From assembly GCF_014750685.1 (NCBI RefSeq), contig NZ_JAAXGE010000013.1, positions 1 through 64,000 on the forward strand: DNA of 64,000 nt. Reading direction: 5' to 3'. Every line of letters starts with the position of its first letter. Within the stretch, counting starts at the first letter, position 1. Below are positions 7,038 through 15,612 of the stretch, one piece after another. The position numbers and the translations under genes are program-made. The DNA comes from Bacteroides sp. GM023. Lineage in GTDB: Bacteria > Bacteroidota > Bacteroidia > Bacteroidales > Bacteroidaceae. The notes below the pieces were generated by a model that was not told the DNA's origin, made no database searches, and worked only from the letters and a program-made list of their open reading frames with translations.

Positions 7038-8243
7038 ATGGAATATTTAAGACGAAAGCTATGCCTATTAGCCGGAAGTATTCTTCTGACGTGTGCCGCA
7101 TGGGGGCAAATACTCCCGACGGACTCACTGACAAAGGATCCGGAAGCCTGGTACATCCATTTCAAAACAGGAAAGAGCAATCTTGACTTGGAGTACAACG
7201 GCAACAGAGGTACTCTACAACGATGTATCGACAGAGTACAAGAGATTATAGACAAAAATGAGTACGTCATCGACCACATCCGCATCATCGGATATGCATC
7301 TCCCGAAGGTCCGTTAGCACTGAACATGAAGCTAAGTGAGGCCAGAGCAGATGTGCTGAAGGACTATCTGGTAGCTAAAACGGGACTCGCCCCCAGCTTG
7401 TTTGAAGTTGTGGCAGGCGGCGAGAACTGGAACGAGCTGCGTGTCATGGTCGAAAAGAGTGATATGAAGGAAAAAGCCCGCATACTGGATATTCTCAACA
7501 ACACGCCCGAAGGAGTAGACCCGGAAATCGCCCTCAAGAAGCTGCCCGGCGGTGCTTACCGTTATATGCTGAATACTTTCTATCCTAAACTGAGAAGCGC
7601 AAGCAGTGTGCAGTTACTAAGAATAGTGCCTGTGGTCGCTTCGCCCGTAGTGAAGGAAGAGATAAAAGTGGTAGAAGTGGACACGGTGAAGAGGACTCCG
7701 CAGAAACCGGTAGTACAGGAGCCGGAGCCTTGCCGGTGCGAACCGCCATTTATGGCTATCAAAACCAACCTCGCTTCGTGGGCCGCGCTTATCACTCCGA
7801 ACATCGAGCTGGAAGCGTATCTCGGCAACCGCTATTCTATTGCCGTAGAAGGCGCATACCGCTGGCTGAAGGACAGCAAAGCAAAAGGGAACAGCTACAA
7901 CGTAGCGTCCGTATCGCCGGAAGTGCGCATGTACATACGTGACGACCGTTCTTTCCAGGGTTCTTACTGGGGACTATACGGGCTATATGGCGAATATGAC
8001 GTGAAATTCGGAAGTACGGGACGTCAGGGTAATATCCGCGGACTGGGTGTTTCTTACGGATATATCTTCAAGTTCAACCGTTTCGACTGCCTTTATTTCG
8101 ACCTCGGAATTTCTGCCGGATACAACCGTCTCAAATATGACAAGTATTTCTGGTATGACCCGTGCAACGCATTCAAGCAACATAAGGGTAAGAACTATTG
8201 GGGACCAAGCAAAATCAAGGCTTCACTCGTCTGGAGATTTTAA
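7038..8243 (+). CDS. OmpA-like/DUF3575 protein of the fimbrial operon
   Basis: The start at 7038 (MEYLRRKLCLL) is chosen because it opens a signal peptide (cut near AAWGQ, residue 24) and lies just outside the invertible segment; the longer frame from 6933 would begin inside it. The 401-residue protein has an OmpA-like peptidoglycan-binding region (about 38-125, with NMKLSEARA at 96-104), a linker rich in Val, Lys and Pro ending in CRCEPP, and a C-terminal eight-strand-like barrel that matches my memory of DUF3575, ending in the aromatic WRF. DUF3575 proteins commonly head Bacteroides fimbrial operons. Its likely place is the outer membrane, tethering the assembly to peptidoglycan. It is the first gene after the promoter switch. 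Confidence 0.85.
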   Translation: MEYLRRKLCLLAGSILLTCAAWGQILPTDSLTKDPEAWYIHFKTGKSNLDLEYNGNRGTLQRCIDRVQEIIDKNEYVIDHIRIIGYASPEGPLALNMKLSEARADVLKDYLVAKTGLAPSLFEVVAGGENWNELRVMVEKSDMKEKARILDILNNTPEGVDPEIALKKLPGGAYRYMLNTFYPKLRSASSVQLLRIVPVVASPVVKEEIKVVEVDTVKRTPQKPVVQEPEPCRCEPPFMAIKTNLASWAALITPNIELEAYLGNRYSIAVEGAYRWLKDSKAKGNSYNVASVSPEVRMYIRDDRSFQGSYWGLYGLYGEYDVKFGSTGRQGNIRGLGVSYGYIFKFNRFDCLYFDLGISAGYNRLKYDKYFWYDPCNAFKQHKGKNYWGPSKIKASLVWRF

Positions 8244-8248
8244 ATCAT

Positions 8249-8254
8249 AGGAGG
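8249..8254 (+). promoter_or_regulatory. Shine-Dalgarno sequence AGGAGG
   Basis: A full AGGAGG lies 8 bp before ATG 8263. Strong SD sites are unusual in Bacteroides, and this one favours 8263 as the start, although GGAG also precedes ATG 8344. Confidence 0.6.
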
Positions 8255-8262
8255 ACCTGATT

Positions 8263-9375
8263 ATGAGAACAGAAAAAGATACTGAAACTATGGATTTATA
8301 TAACAAATATAACGTGTCTGAATGGGGAAACCGGAAGGAGACGATGCGACATAAAAGGTTGGTGACGATGATTTCCGCATCTGCGGCGGCACTGTTCATA
8401 CTTTCCCTGCTACTGCTGAGTTCGTGTGAGAAGAAAGACCTTTGTTACCTGGATGCGCATCCGCACATCTGCCACACCCAACTGACGCTCAAGTTCAACA
8501 CGGCGTGGGACAATGAACCGATTTATTCGAATTACACACGTACCGTAAGCACTGTATCAGTGAGGTATGTGCTGGAATTCTGGACAATGGATGATGACGG
8601 TAGATTGAAAACGCAGTTGGAACGCAAGATTGTGAACGGCGGCACACTGAACCAAGGCAGCAACAGCCATAAAGTCAGTGTAGACCTTCCGGCCGAAAAG
8701 ATAGCCGTACTGGCATGGGCAGAGCCGCTGGCAAGCGGACAAACTACGAATCCTTACTTTGACGTGACTTCACTAAGCAGCGTGAAGATGCTGGAACCGT
8801 TTGGCGCGGGATCTACCAAAGACGCTTTCAGCGGAAGTACTACCTGGGATTACAGCGGATACGGAGTGCCCCACTCCCACTCGAACGCCCTTGACTTCAC
8901 GGAAGAACTGGAACTATTGCGCCCCTTCGGCACATATACGGTGATTTCCAACGATATGGAAGAGTATTTTGAGAAAATGGGAGCCGATGCACCGGAACCG
9001 CATACTGCCAAAGTGAATTATCAGATGTGGATACCGCCGATGTTCGACACTTTCCGCCAGGTGGCAAACGGTTCACAATCAGGTGCGACATTCGAGCATC
9101 CTGTAAGTGTGCATACGGAAGGGAAAGAATACAAATTGGCGGAAGACCTCATCTTTATAGGTCCGGGCGACGGAACAGACAACTATTATAACATTATAGT
9201 AGAAACTCACGCAGCAGACGGAAGCAGCATACACAAAAGCGGAAACGCGGAGATACGTATGCAACGCAACAAACATACATTGGTATATGGCGCATTCCTG
9301 ACCGTTCGCAAGCCCAGTTCACCGGGTATCGACGATGATTTCGAAGAAATAATAGAAATAGTGATACCTGATTAA
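8263..9375 (+). CDS. fimbrial anchor-like lipoprotein (Mfa2/FimB or DUF5119 type)
   Basis: The 370-residue protein has a hydrophobic segment ending in the lipobox LLSSC (about residues 51-55), so it should be an SPII lipoprotein of the outer membrane. Starting at 8263 leaves about 50 residues before the lipidated Cys; ATG 8344 (MRHKRLVTM) gives a more usual signal length. The body is beta-rich, with the order of strands and the conserved NxHTLVYGAFLTV-like end typical of Bacteroides fimbrial anchor proteins. I assign DUF5119 or Mfa2/FimB from memory and cannot separate them. Its position directly after the DUF3575 gene and before two fimbrillin-like genes supports an anchor or length-limiting role. 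Confidence 0.7.
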   Translation: MRTEKDTETMDLYNKYNVSEWGNRKETMRHKRLVTMISASAAALFILSLLLLSSCEKKDLCYLDAHPHICHTQLTLKFNTAWDNEPIYSNYTRTVSTVSVRYVLEFWTMDDDGRLKTQLERKIVNGGTLNQGSNSHKVSVDLPAEKIAVLAWAEPLASGQTTNPYFDVTSLSSVKMLEPFGAGSTKDAFSGSTTWDYSGYGVPHSHSNALDFTEELELLRPFGTYTVISNDMEEYFEKMGADAPEPHTAKVNYQMWIPPMFDTFRQVANGSQSGATFEHPVSVHTEGKEYKLAEDLIFIGPGDGTDNYYNIIVETHAADGSSIHKSGNAEIRMQRNKHTLVYGAFLTVRKPSSPGIDDDFEEIIEIVIPD

Positions 9376-9401
9376 TGAATAATTTTTAAGGATAGAATAA
9401 G

Positions 9402-10496
9402 ATGAAAAAATATAGGCTTATGAATCACCAGAAGTATTTCCGGATAGTATGTTTCGGTCTGTCGTTTCTCACTGCGGCATGCACCAACGAGTCGCCCTTG
9501 AATATAGGGCCGGCTGAATCTCCGGAAACCAGCGTTTCCATACTGGCAACAGTTGATACTAAGGCTGCGAACGAACCGGAAGCGGCAACGGACTACGGCG
9601 TAATCACCCGTGCCGGCGGCGACAAGCAAGTACCTGCGGGGTATCGCCTGCGCTGCAAAATCGAAGTGTATTCGACGACAACGAACCTGCGCGTAGCACA
9701 GTCCCAGCAATTTATCGACGATAACAGCGGACTGACCGGGGCTATCACTTTCCCGGACATACGATTGGCGCCCAATGATACGTACAAGGCTATCTGCTGG
9801 GCTGATTATATCGCGGCAGGAACGGTAACTGACTTGATATACAATACTTCGAAGGGGTTGAGCGACATACGCCTCATCGAGACAATCGGAACAGTTCATG
9901 CAGAAGCGGCTGCCAACGACATGAATATAGAGGATGCTTATGCCGGACAATCCGAATCTTTCACCATCGAAGTGAATGGAGATATAAAGGAAGGCGACGA
10001 GGAGAAGCTGACTTCTATCAAGTTGAGACGTCCGTTCGTGAAAGTATCTCTCCCGTGGGTGAAGTTGACTGACGAGAGTGGCGCTGCATGGACAGAAGGT
10101 CTGAAGAATGTCCGAATCGTATATGAAACGGGAAGCGCATTATATACTCAATTTAATGTATGGACGGGAGAGGCTTCAGGAGGAAGGACAAATCTCGAAT
10201 CGCTTTATCCCAAAGAGGTTTCTTCCTTTGACAGGACATTTGCGTTGCATGATTATCTGATAGTACCTGTACCGATGGCGGATGTCATTCCTTTATCTTT
10301 CTACATTTCGGCAGAAACAGCATCAGGCAGTACTCCGGTGACATTCAAACGGTATGGAAGCGGCGCGCCGGATTATTCTTCTATCTCGATCAATCTGCCC
10401 AATCCGAATTATATGCTGTTAATCAAAGGAGCGACAGAGGAACAGGAAGGAAGCGAAAGTGTATATCCATTGACATTCAAAGAATATCGTCCGTAA
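9402..10496 (+). CDS. fimbrillin-like lipoprotein, minor subunit
   Basis: The 364-residue protein has a signal peptide with lipobox LTAAC (lipidated Cys about residue 27). The central YKAICWADYI segment and the RRPFVKVSL segment match fimbrillin-like proteins I associate with DUF6562. ITRAGG near residue 70 looks like the Arg cleavage site used in Bacteroidales fimbrillin maturation, where removal of the N-terminal strand allows donor-strand polymerisation. It lies 26 bp after the anchor gene in the same orientation. Subunit order in the fibre is inferred from gene order only. Confidence 0.72.
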   Translation: MKKYRLMNHQKYFRIVCFGLSFLTAACTNESPLNIGPAESPETSVSILATVDTKAANEPEAATDYGVITRAGGDKQVPAGYRLRCKIEVYSTTTNLRVAQSQQFIDDNSGLTGAITFPDIRLAPNDTYKAICWADYIAAGTVTDLIYNTSKGLSDIRLIETIGTVHAEAAANDMNIEDAYAGQSESFTIEVNGDIKEGDEEKLTSIKLRRPFVKVSLPWVKLTDESGAAWTEGLKNVRIVYETGSALYTQFNVWTGEASGGRTNLESLYPKEVSSFDRTFALHDYLIVPVPMADVIPLSFYISAETASGSTPVTFKRYGSGAPDYSSISINLPNPNYMLLIKGATEEQEGSESVYPLTFKEYRP

Positions 10497-10557
10497 AATT
10501 TCTTTCTATTATAACAAAACAGTGACACATTTTTATTATTAACCAATTTTTTAAAGC

Positions 10558-12636
10558 ATGAAAAAAAGTTTATTCTGGTCGTTAATAGCTGCAACAGCTA
10601 TGATGACGGCGTGCGGTGATGATGCATTTGTTGACAACCAACAGGTTGTGACAGGTGAGGAGACGCCTGTAGCGTTCAAAATTAACATGGGGAATGCGAT
10701 CAGTACTTATGCGGGTACGGATTTCTCAAAAGGTGGATGGTCTAACTGGAAAGATTCCGACACAGAAATGATTGATGCAGTGAATGTACGTGCAACTTTG
10801 CAGATATTCGCTAATGGAGGGACATCTCCATACACGCAGGTAAGAACTGTATTGACAGAAGCTCCCAGCGGCAACGATATTGATCTTCCTGAATTCCGCC
10901 TGGCAGCAGGTAACAGCTACACGGCTGTGGTATGGGTTGACTTCGTTCCGAAATCGGTGACTTCTTCAAGCACTGAAAACCGCAACGACTATTACTGGAA
11001 GACTGAAAACCTGGCTAATGTTTCCGAACTGGAATTCACAGAGGGTATGATGCCTATCATCGAAACTCCTGAAGCCCGCGACGCTTACACCGGACTTATC
11101 AAGTTCACCGTGAACGCAGACGGTACTTATAATATTGCAGAGGGATCAGAAAATAACAGTATCACAACTGCAATTCCTATCACAGCTACCCGTAAGTTCG
11201 CCAAGATCAGCTTGATTTTGACTGACTATGACAACAAGACTGAATGGGCTGACGCTTTGAACAACATTGGTGAAGAGAATATTCTTGAGCACTTGGGAAT
11301 GGAAGTTACTAACTTGTCAACTGGTTACAATGCTTTGACGCAGACTCCGGTTTCGGCAACTCCGACTACTAAGAATTACTTCCACCGTCCGTTTGACGTG
11401 GCTTCTGCTACCAGCACTTCTGATGATGTCAATGGTGTGAAATGGCACAAAGATGGTGATAAATACTATCCTATCTTCGACCTGAACTACGTTATCCCTG
11501 AAAAAGCAGGCAAAGATGCTACTTACTCTTTGAGCTTCAAAGGTTACAATGTAGACCAACTGGTGGCGACTGAGTTTACTAAGGCTGCTGCTGAACTGAC
11601 TACTATCAATGAAGTAGCTGACGGACTCAAATTGGTAGCTGTTCGTAACGCAAGCAATGTTCCTGTAAGAACAAATGCTCACACCATCATCAAGATGAAT
11701 CTGTATAAGGCATATAGCTGTACAGTTACTATCGTTGATGAGTTCACAGGCGGTACTGAAACAGTAGAAATTACTGACGATGACAAAAAGCAAAGTACGG
11801 ACGACCACTTCATTCCTGAAGGTGACGTAAACGGCGCGCATGTTGTAGTGGTACGCGGTGATGACGGTAAGGCTATCTCTATCGATATCACAGGTATCAA
11901 CAAAGATAACTTCGACCAGGTTATTGATGACCTCGTGGCTATGAAAAACTTGTCTTCTGCTGCTGATGAGACTAAACCGGTTATCAACATGAGCGGTACG
12001 GATATTCCTAACCCGGCCGATTTCTCTGACCTGACCGGCAATGTTACTAACGACATTAAGTTGACATTGACCAAAGACGGACAGGACATTATCCTGGAAG
12101 GTTTGAGCAATAACATTACTTTAGATTTGCCTAGCATCCAAAAATTTGAAGTGACTAGCACTGCTGACGTTACTATCGAAAAAGTTGTATCAAACGGTTG
12201 GCCGACAACTATCAAAGCGAAAAATGTTACTTTCGCAGGAACTACATACAACTCAGTAGCCATCACTGTTGAAGAAACTGCTACATTCAATGGCGGAGAA
12301 TACAACAGCACGGTTACAGTTATTGGTTCTGAAGATACTGCAAAAGCTGTTATCAGCGGCGGTACATTCAAAGACTTTAACTCTAGCGTAAACACTACAG
12401 TTAACGGTGGTTCATTGCCTTACGTAGATAATGATGGTAACGGCGTTGCAGACTACAAGTTGACAATGAAGAACGGTAAAACTTTGACTATTAAGAAAGC
12501 TGGCACTGTATTCGGTCCTTTATTTGCTGATTCAGGAGCTGATTGCAAGTTAGTATATGACAGCCAAAACATCAAAGATATGTACTCAGGATACGAAGGT
12601 AGCAACTGGAGTAATATTTCAGTAGCTGTATATTAA
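10558..12636 (+). CDS. large fimbrillin-like lipoprotein with repeat-rich C-terminal extension
   Basis: The 692-residue precursor has a short signal peptide with lipobox MTAC (Cys 19). Residues about 35-390 share the fimbrillin pattern of the preceding gene (SYTAVVWVDFVP, ATRKFAKISLIL). Residues about 400-692 are different: Thr/Val/Asn-rich short strands with GGTF and GGEY turns (for example ATFNGGEYNS, AVISGGTFKD), which look like a small beta-helix or solenoid. The length, about twice that of the neighbouring fimbrillin, suggests a tip adhesin or a large shaft subunit. Unlike its neighbour it lacks an obvious TRA cleavage site. A hairpin at 12665-12705 separates it from the protease gene. 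Confidence 0.72.
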   Translation: MKKSLFWSLIAATAMMTACGDDAFVDNQQVVTGEETPVAFKINMGNAISTYAGTDFSKGGWSNWKDSDTEMIDAVNVRATLQIFANGGTSPYTQVRTVLTEAPSGNDIDLPEFRLAAGNSYTAVVWVDFVPKSVTSSSTENRNDYYWKTENLANVSELEFTEGMMPIIETPEARDAYTGLIKFTVNADGTYNIAEGSENNSITTAIPITATRKFAKISLILTDYDNKTEWADALNNIGEENILEHLGMEVTNLSTGYNALTQTPVSATPTTKNYFHRPFDVASATSTSDDVNGVKWHKDGDKYYPIFDLNYVIPEKAGKDATYSLSFKGYNVDQLVATEFTKAAAELTTINEVADGLKLVAVRNASNVPVRTNAHTIIKMNLYKAYSCTVTIVDEFTGGTETVEITDDDKKQSTDDHFIPEGDVNGAHVVVVRGDDGKAISIDITGINKDNFDQVIDDLVAMKNLSSAADETKPVINMSGTDIPNPADFSDLTGNVTNDIKLTLTKDGQDIILEGLSNNITLDLPSIQKFEVTSTADVTIEKVVSNGWPTTIKAKNVTFAGTTYNSVAITVEETATFNGGEYNSTVTVIGSEDTAKAVISGGTFKDFNSSVNTTVNGGSLPYVDNDGNGVADYKLTMKNGKTLTIKKAGTVFGPLFADSGADCKLVYDSQNIKDMYSGYEGSNWSNISVAVY

Positions 12637-12664
12637 TCATTCCCACTTTTTTATCTCAACAATC

Positions 12665-12711
12665 ATAGCCGGGTATTGTCTCCTCGTATAGCCTTACCCG
12701 GCTATATTTTC
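12665..12711 (+). terminator. hairpin between fimbrillin and protease genes (terminator or attenuator)
   Basis: ATAGCCGGGTA (12665-12675) pairs perfectly with TACCCGGCTAT (12695-12705), followed by ATTTTCC. It may end most fimbrial transcripts and let only some reach the protease gene. Confidence 0.6.
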
Positions 12712-12745
12712 CTATCTCTGATTCAAGCTACAAACAAACTCGTTA

Positions 12746-13972
12746 TTGGTGAAATATCTTCTTCACATAGTATTATTTATCCGTTACCGGTTATTTTTCT
12801 TTTGTTGTTGCTGCCTGTTATTCAGTTCATGCAGCAATGAGGGGTATTTCTATCCCATCACCCCTCAACCGGAAAAAGAAACGCAACGTATTATCATAGC
12901 CTATCTTGCCGGAGACAACAGTCTGTCGTCAGAGATTGAGCAAAAGATAGCAGCGCTTACTGTCGGATTTCTTTCAGCGGATTATTCGCAAAACCGATTA
13001 TTTATCTATTATGACCGCAAACATGTATCACCCCAACTGATGGAAATCAGTGCCGACACTGAAAACCCTCGGCAGATATTGAAAACTTATACGACACAAA
13101 ACTCCGCTTCGGCAGAGGTCATGGAGCAAGTGTTGAACGACATTTTGAAAAACTATTCCGCCTCAAGCTACGGATTAATTCTGTTTTCACATGGATCTGC
13201 ATGGTTGCCGGCAGGCGGTTTGGAAGAACCTTACAAAGGAGAGAATTTAGAAAAAGAAGACATCGAATCTTCCCGTCGCAGTACGCGCAGTGTTTGTACC
13301 GACGGGGAGAGTGAGATGGAACTGACGGATTTTGCCGCTACCCTTCCCCTGCCCGGTAATAAGAAATGGGATTTTATTCTTTTTGAAGGTTGCTATATGG
13401 GCAGCGTTGAGGTGGCTTATGAACTGAAAGACAAGACGGAAGCTATCATTGCTTCTCCTACGGAAATCGTAAGTCCGGGAATGACGGAAGTGTATCCGTC
13501 CGCCCTGTCCTATCTCTTTCAGCCAACGCCCGGACTGGAGAAGTTTGCCCAAGCCTACTTCAATACATGGGATAGCAAAACGGGCGATTATCGCTCGGCT
13601 ACTATCAGCGTTGTGCGAACCGGGCATTTGGAAGAACTGGCACAGCTTGCCCGTGCCGCTTTCCTGCGTTGGGAGCCGGATGCCGAAACAATTTCTGCCT
13701 TACAGTGTTTTAACCGCAACAAATGGCATCTGTTTTTCGACCTTAAAGAAGCATTGCTGACGGCCAATCCTGCGCTAAGCACGTATGTGGATGGCTTATG
13801 GAAGAGCATTGTTACCTATTCAGCCGCTACGCCAAGCTTCCTTCCGGGACTGGCATATGGCTTCACGATACATGCACATAGCGGATTGAGCTGTTATGTG
13901 CCACAAAGAGATTTCTTGTATGCAAATCAAGGATACACACAAACTACATGGTGTGGGACGGTATACCAATAG
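12746..13972 (+). CDS. clostripain-family (C11) cysteine protease, lipoprotein
   Basis: The protein has the C11 catalytic pair: His149 in LILFSHGSAW and Cys216 in LFEGCYMGS. These peptidases cut after Arg or Lys and often self-activate; the Arg-rich segment ESSRRSTRS (about 175-182) between the two catalytic residues is a likely processing loop. The N-terminus is a hydrophobic, Phe/Cys-rich signal with lipobox FSSC (Cys29). No ATG is available; the start is TTG 12746 or GTG 12749. It lies 110 bp downstream of the large fimbrillin gene in the same direction. Arg-specific cleavage is needed to mature Bacteroidales fimbrillins, so a role in processing the subunits encoded next to it is plausible but inferred. 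Confidence 0.85.
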   Translation: MVKYLLHIVLFIRYRLFFFCCCCLLFSSCSNEGYFYPITPQPEKETQRIIIAYLAGDNSLSSEIEQKIAALTVGFLSADYSQNRLFIYYDRKHVSPQLMEISADTENPRQILKTYTTQNSASAEVMEQVLNDILKNYSASSYGLILFSHGSAWLPAGGLEEPYKGENLEKEDIESSRRSTRSVCTDGESEMELTDFAATLPLPGNKKWDFILFEGCYMGSVEVAYELKDKTEAIIASPTEIVSPGMTEVYPSALSYLFQPTPGLEKFAQAYFNTWDSKTGDYRSATISVVRTGHLEELAQLARAAFLRWEPDAETISALQCFNRNKWHLFFDLKEALLTANPALSTYVDGLWKSIVTYSAATPSFLPGLAYGFTIHAHSGLSCYVPQRDFLYANQGYTQTTWCGTVYQ

Positions 13973-14070
13973 CTAATTCCCAGGAAAGCGTTCAGGGATT
14001 CCCACTTTAGCTATCAGGGACTGTCACCCCTAATGCCACACCGTGTTTTATTTTTGTTTGTTTGTATGCT

Positions 14071-14109
14071 AATGCTCTGCGCTGTGAAGCGCGGGGCATT
14101 CATTTTTTA
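14071..14109 (+). terminator. terminator of the fimbrial operon
   Basis: The stem AATGCTCTGCGCT / AGCGCGGGGCATT (two mismatches) with a GTGA loop is followed by CATTTTTT. It separates the convergent protease and response-regulator genes. Confidence 0.75.
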
Positions 14110-14140
14110 ATGAATGTCCCGTTCTTTGTATGATAGATAT

Positions 14141-15481
14141 TCAAATTTTGTATTCCTCTATCTTCCGATATAGTGTAGTAAGCCCGATTTTCAACAAGCG
14201 GGCAGTTTCCGTTTTATTCCCTTTGGTGTATTCTAATACGCGGGCGATATGCCTGCGTTCCATCGCTGCCAGTTCAAACCCGCCTGCCGTATCGTCCGAA
14301 CATTCATAATGAGTATTCTGAATCTCCAAAGGCAGGTCACAGACATCCAGTCGTCCACCCTCGCAAACAATCAAGCTGCGTTCGATGACATTTCTTAGTT
14401 CGCGGATATTTCCTTTCCAGGGTTGTTGTTCCAGGGCTTCCAGGAAAGCGGGAGTCATTTCACTGACTGTATATGAGAGTTTTTCAGAGAAACTTTTGGC
14501 GAAAGCGTTAGCCAGAATCCGGATATCTCCTGCACGTTCACGAAGCGATGGCAGATGTACCTGAAATACCGAAAGGCGGTAGAACAAGTCTTCGCGGAAG
14601 CGTCCGGCTTTGATTTCTTCCTGCAAGTTGCGGTTGGTAGCGGCTATGATGCGCACATTTACCCGTGTCGGTTTGGTATCGCCTATCTTTATATATTCGC
14701 CTGTTTCAAGGATACGCAGTAATTTGGCTTGCAGTTCAAAAGCCATTTCGCCGATTTCGTCCAAAAAGATGGTGCCGTTGTTGGCTTCTTCAAAAAGCCC
14801 TTTCTTATCTTTCAATGCACCGGTGAATGAACCCGCCTTATGCCCGAACATCTCGCTTTCCAGCAGTTCCTTGCTGAAAGAGGAACAATTGACGGCTACA
14901 AAATTCTGTTTGCTCCGTTTACTGTTATAATGTATGGCCTGTGCAAAGACTTCTTTTCCCGTTCCGGTTTCGCCGGTCAGCAATACGGGAACATCTGTCA
15001 CAGATACCTTTTGTGCCAGCAGGACTGCTTCTTTCAGGACTTTCGATTCACCCAGGATAGAATCAAACGAATACATCTGACCGACTTTCTTCTCCAGCTT
15101 TTCCAGGCGGACATTCATTTTCGCCTTTTCTACGGCACGGCTTATCAAGGGGATAATCTTATTGTTATCATCTCCTTTCGTTATATAATCAAATGCGCCG
15201 TTCTTGATTGCCTGCACGCCGTCGGGAATATTGCCGTGGGCGGTAAGCAGAATCACTTCAACGTTGGGAGCTGTTTTTTTGATAGTCAATACCAGGTCAA
15301 CACCGTTTCCGTCGGGAAGAAAAACATCGCATAAAGCCACGTCGGGCAACTGGACTTCCAGTTGTTTCAGAGCAGCTTTACAATCACCTGCCTGACATAC
15401 TTCATAACCTTCGAGCCCTAACATACGAGCCAAAAGGCTGCGAATCTGAACTTCATCGTCAATAATAAGAACTTTACTCAT
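14141..15481 (-). CDS. NtrC-type sigma-54 response regulator
   Basis: The 446-residue protein has a receiver domain (1-120, phospho-acceptor Asp52, Thr80 and Lys102 region), an AAA+ domain with Walker A GETGTGKE (170-177), the sigma-54 contact loop GSFTGA (217-222, Ser in place of the usual Ala) and Walker B GTIFLDE (235-242), and a C-terminal Fis-type helix-turn-helix (about 400-446). It activates transcription from sigma-54 promoters when phosphorylated. No sensor kinase is adjacent, so it is an orphan in this window. It diverges from the sulfur-transfer gene at 15613; a -7 TATATTTG lies at 15533-15526. Confidence 0.93.
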   Translation of the reverse strand: MSKVLIIDDEVQIRSLLARMLGLEGYEVCQAGDCKAALKQLEVQLPDVALCDVFLPDGNGVDLVLTIKKTAPNVEVILLTAHGNIPDGVQAIKNGAFDYITKGDDNNKIIPLISRAVEKAKMNVRLEKLEKKVGQMYSFDSILGESKVLKEAVLLAQKVSVTDVPVLLTGETGTGKEVFAQAIHYNSKRSKQNFVAVNCSSFSKELLESEMFGHKAGSFTGALKDKKGLFEEANNGTIFLDEIGEMAFELQAKLLRILETGEYIKIGDTKPTRVNVRIIAATNRNLQEEIKAGRFREDLFYRLSVFQVHLPSLRERAGDIRILANAFAKSFSEKLSYTVSEMTPAFLEALEQQPWKGNIRELRNVIERSLIVCEGGRLDVCDLPLEIQNTHYECSDDTAGGFELAAMERRHIARVLEYTKGNKTETARLLKIGLTTLYRKIEEYKI

Positions 15482-15525
15482 ATAATTTACCTAAAATAAA
15501 ATAGAAGAATGAAAAACAGGGTGTG

Positions 15526-15533
15526 CAAATATA
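15526..15533 (-). promoter_or_regulatory. -7 element for the sigma-54 regulator gene
   Basis: TATATTTG on the minus strand lies 45 bp before the start codon at 15481. No exact TTTG is present at the -33 position. Confidence 0.45.
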
Positions 15534-15612
15534 AGTTTTTTCAACGAATCCATGAACATTTTACTTATACACTTTGTTATTTCCTTAGGAAACTATTTAC
15601 ACTAATAAATAT

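Noticed and set aside
11679..12395. 238-codon minus-strand frame
   Set aside because: It is the antisense of the large fimbrillin, with Val/Ser/Leu bias typical of a shadow frame.
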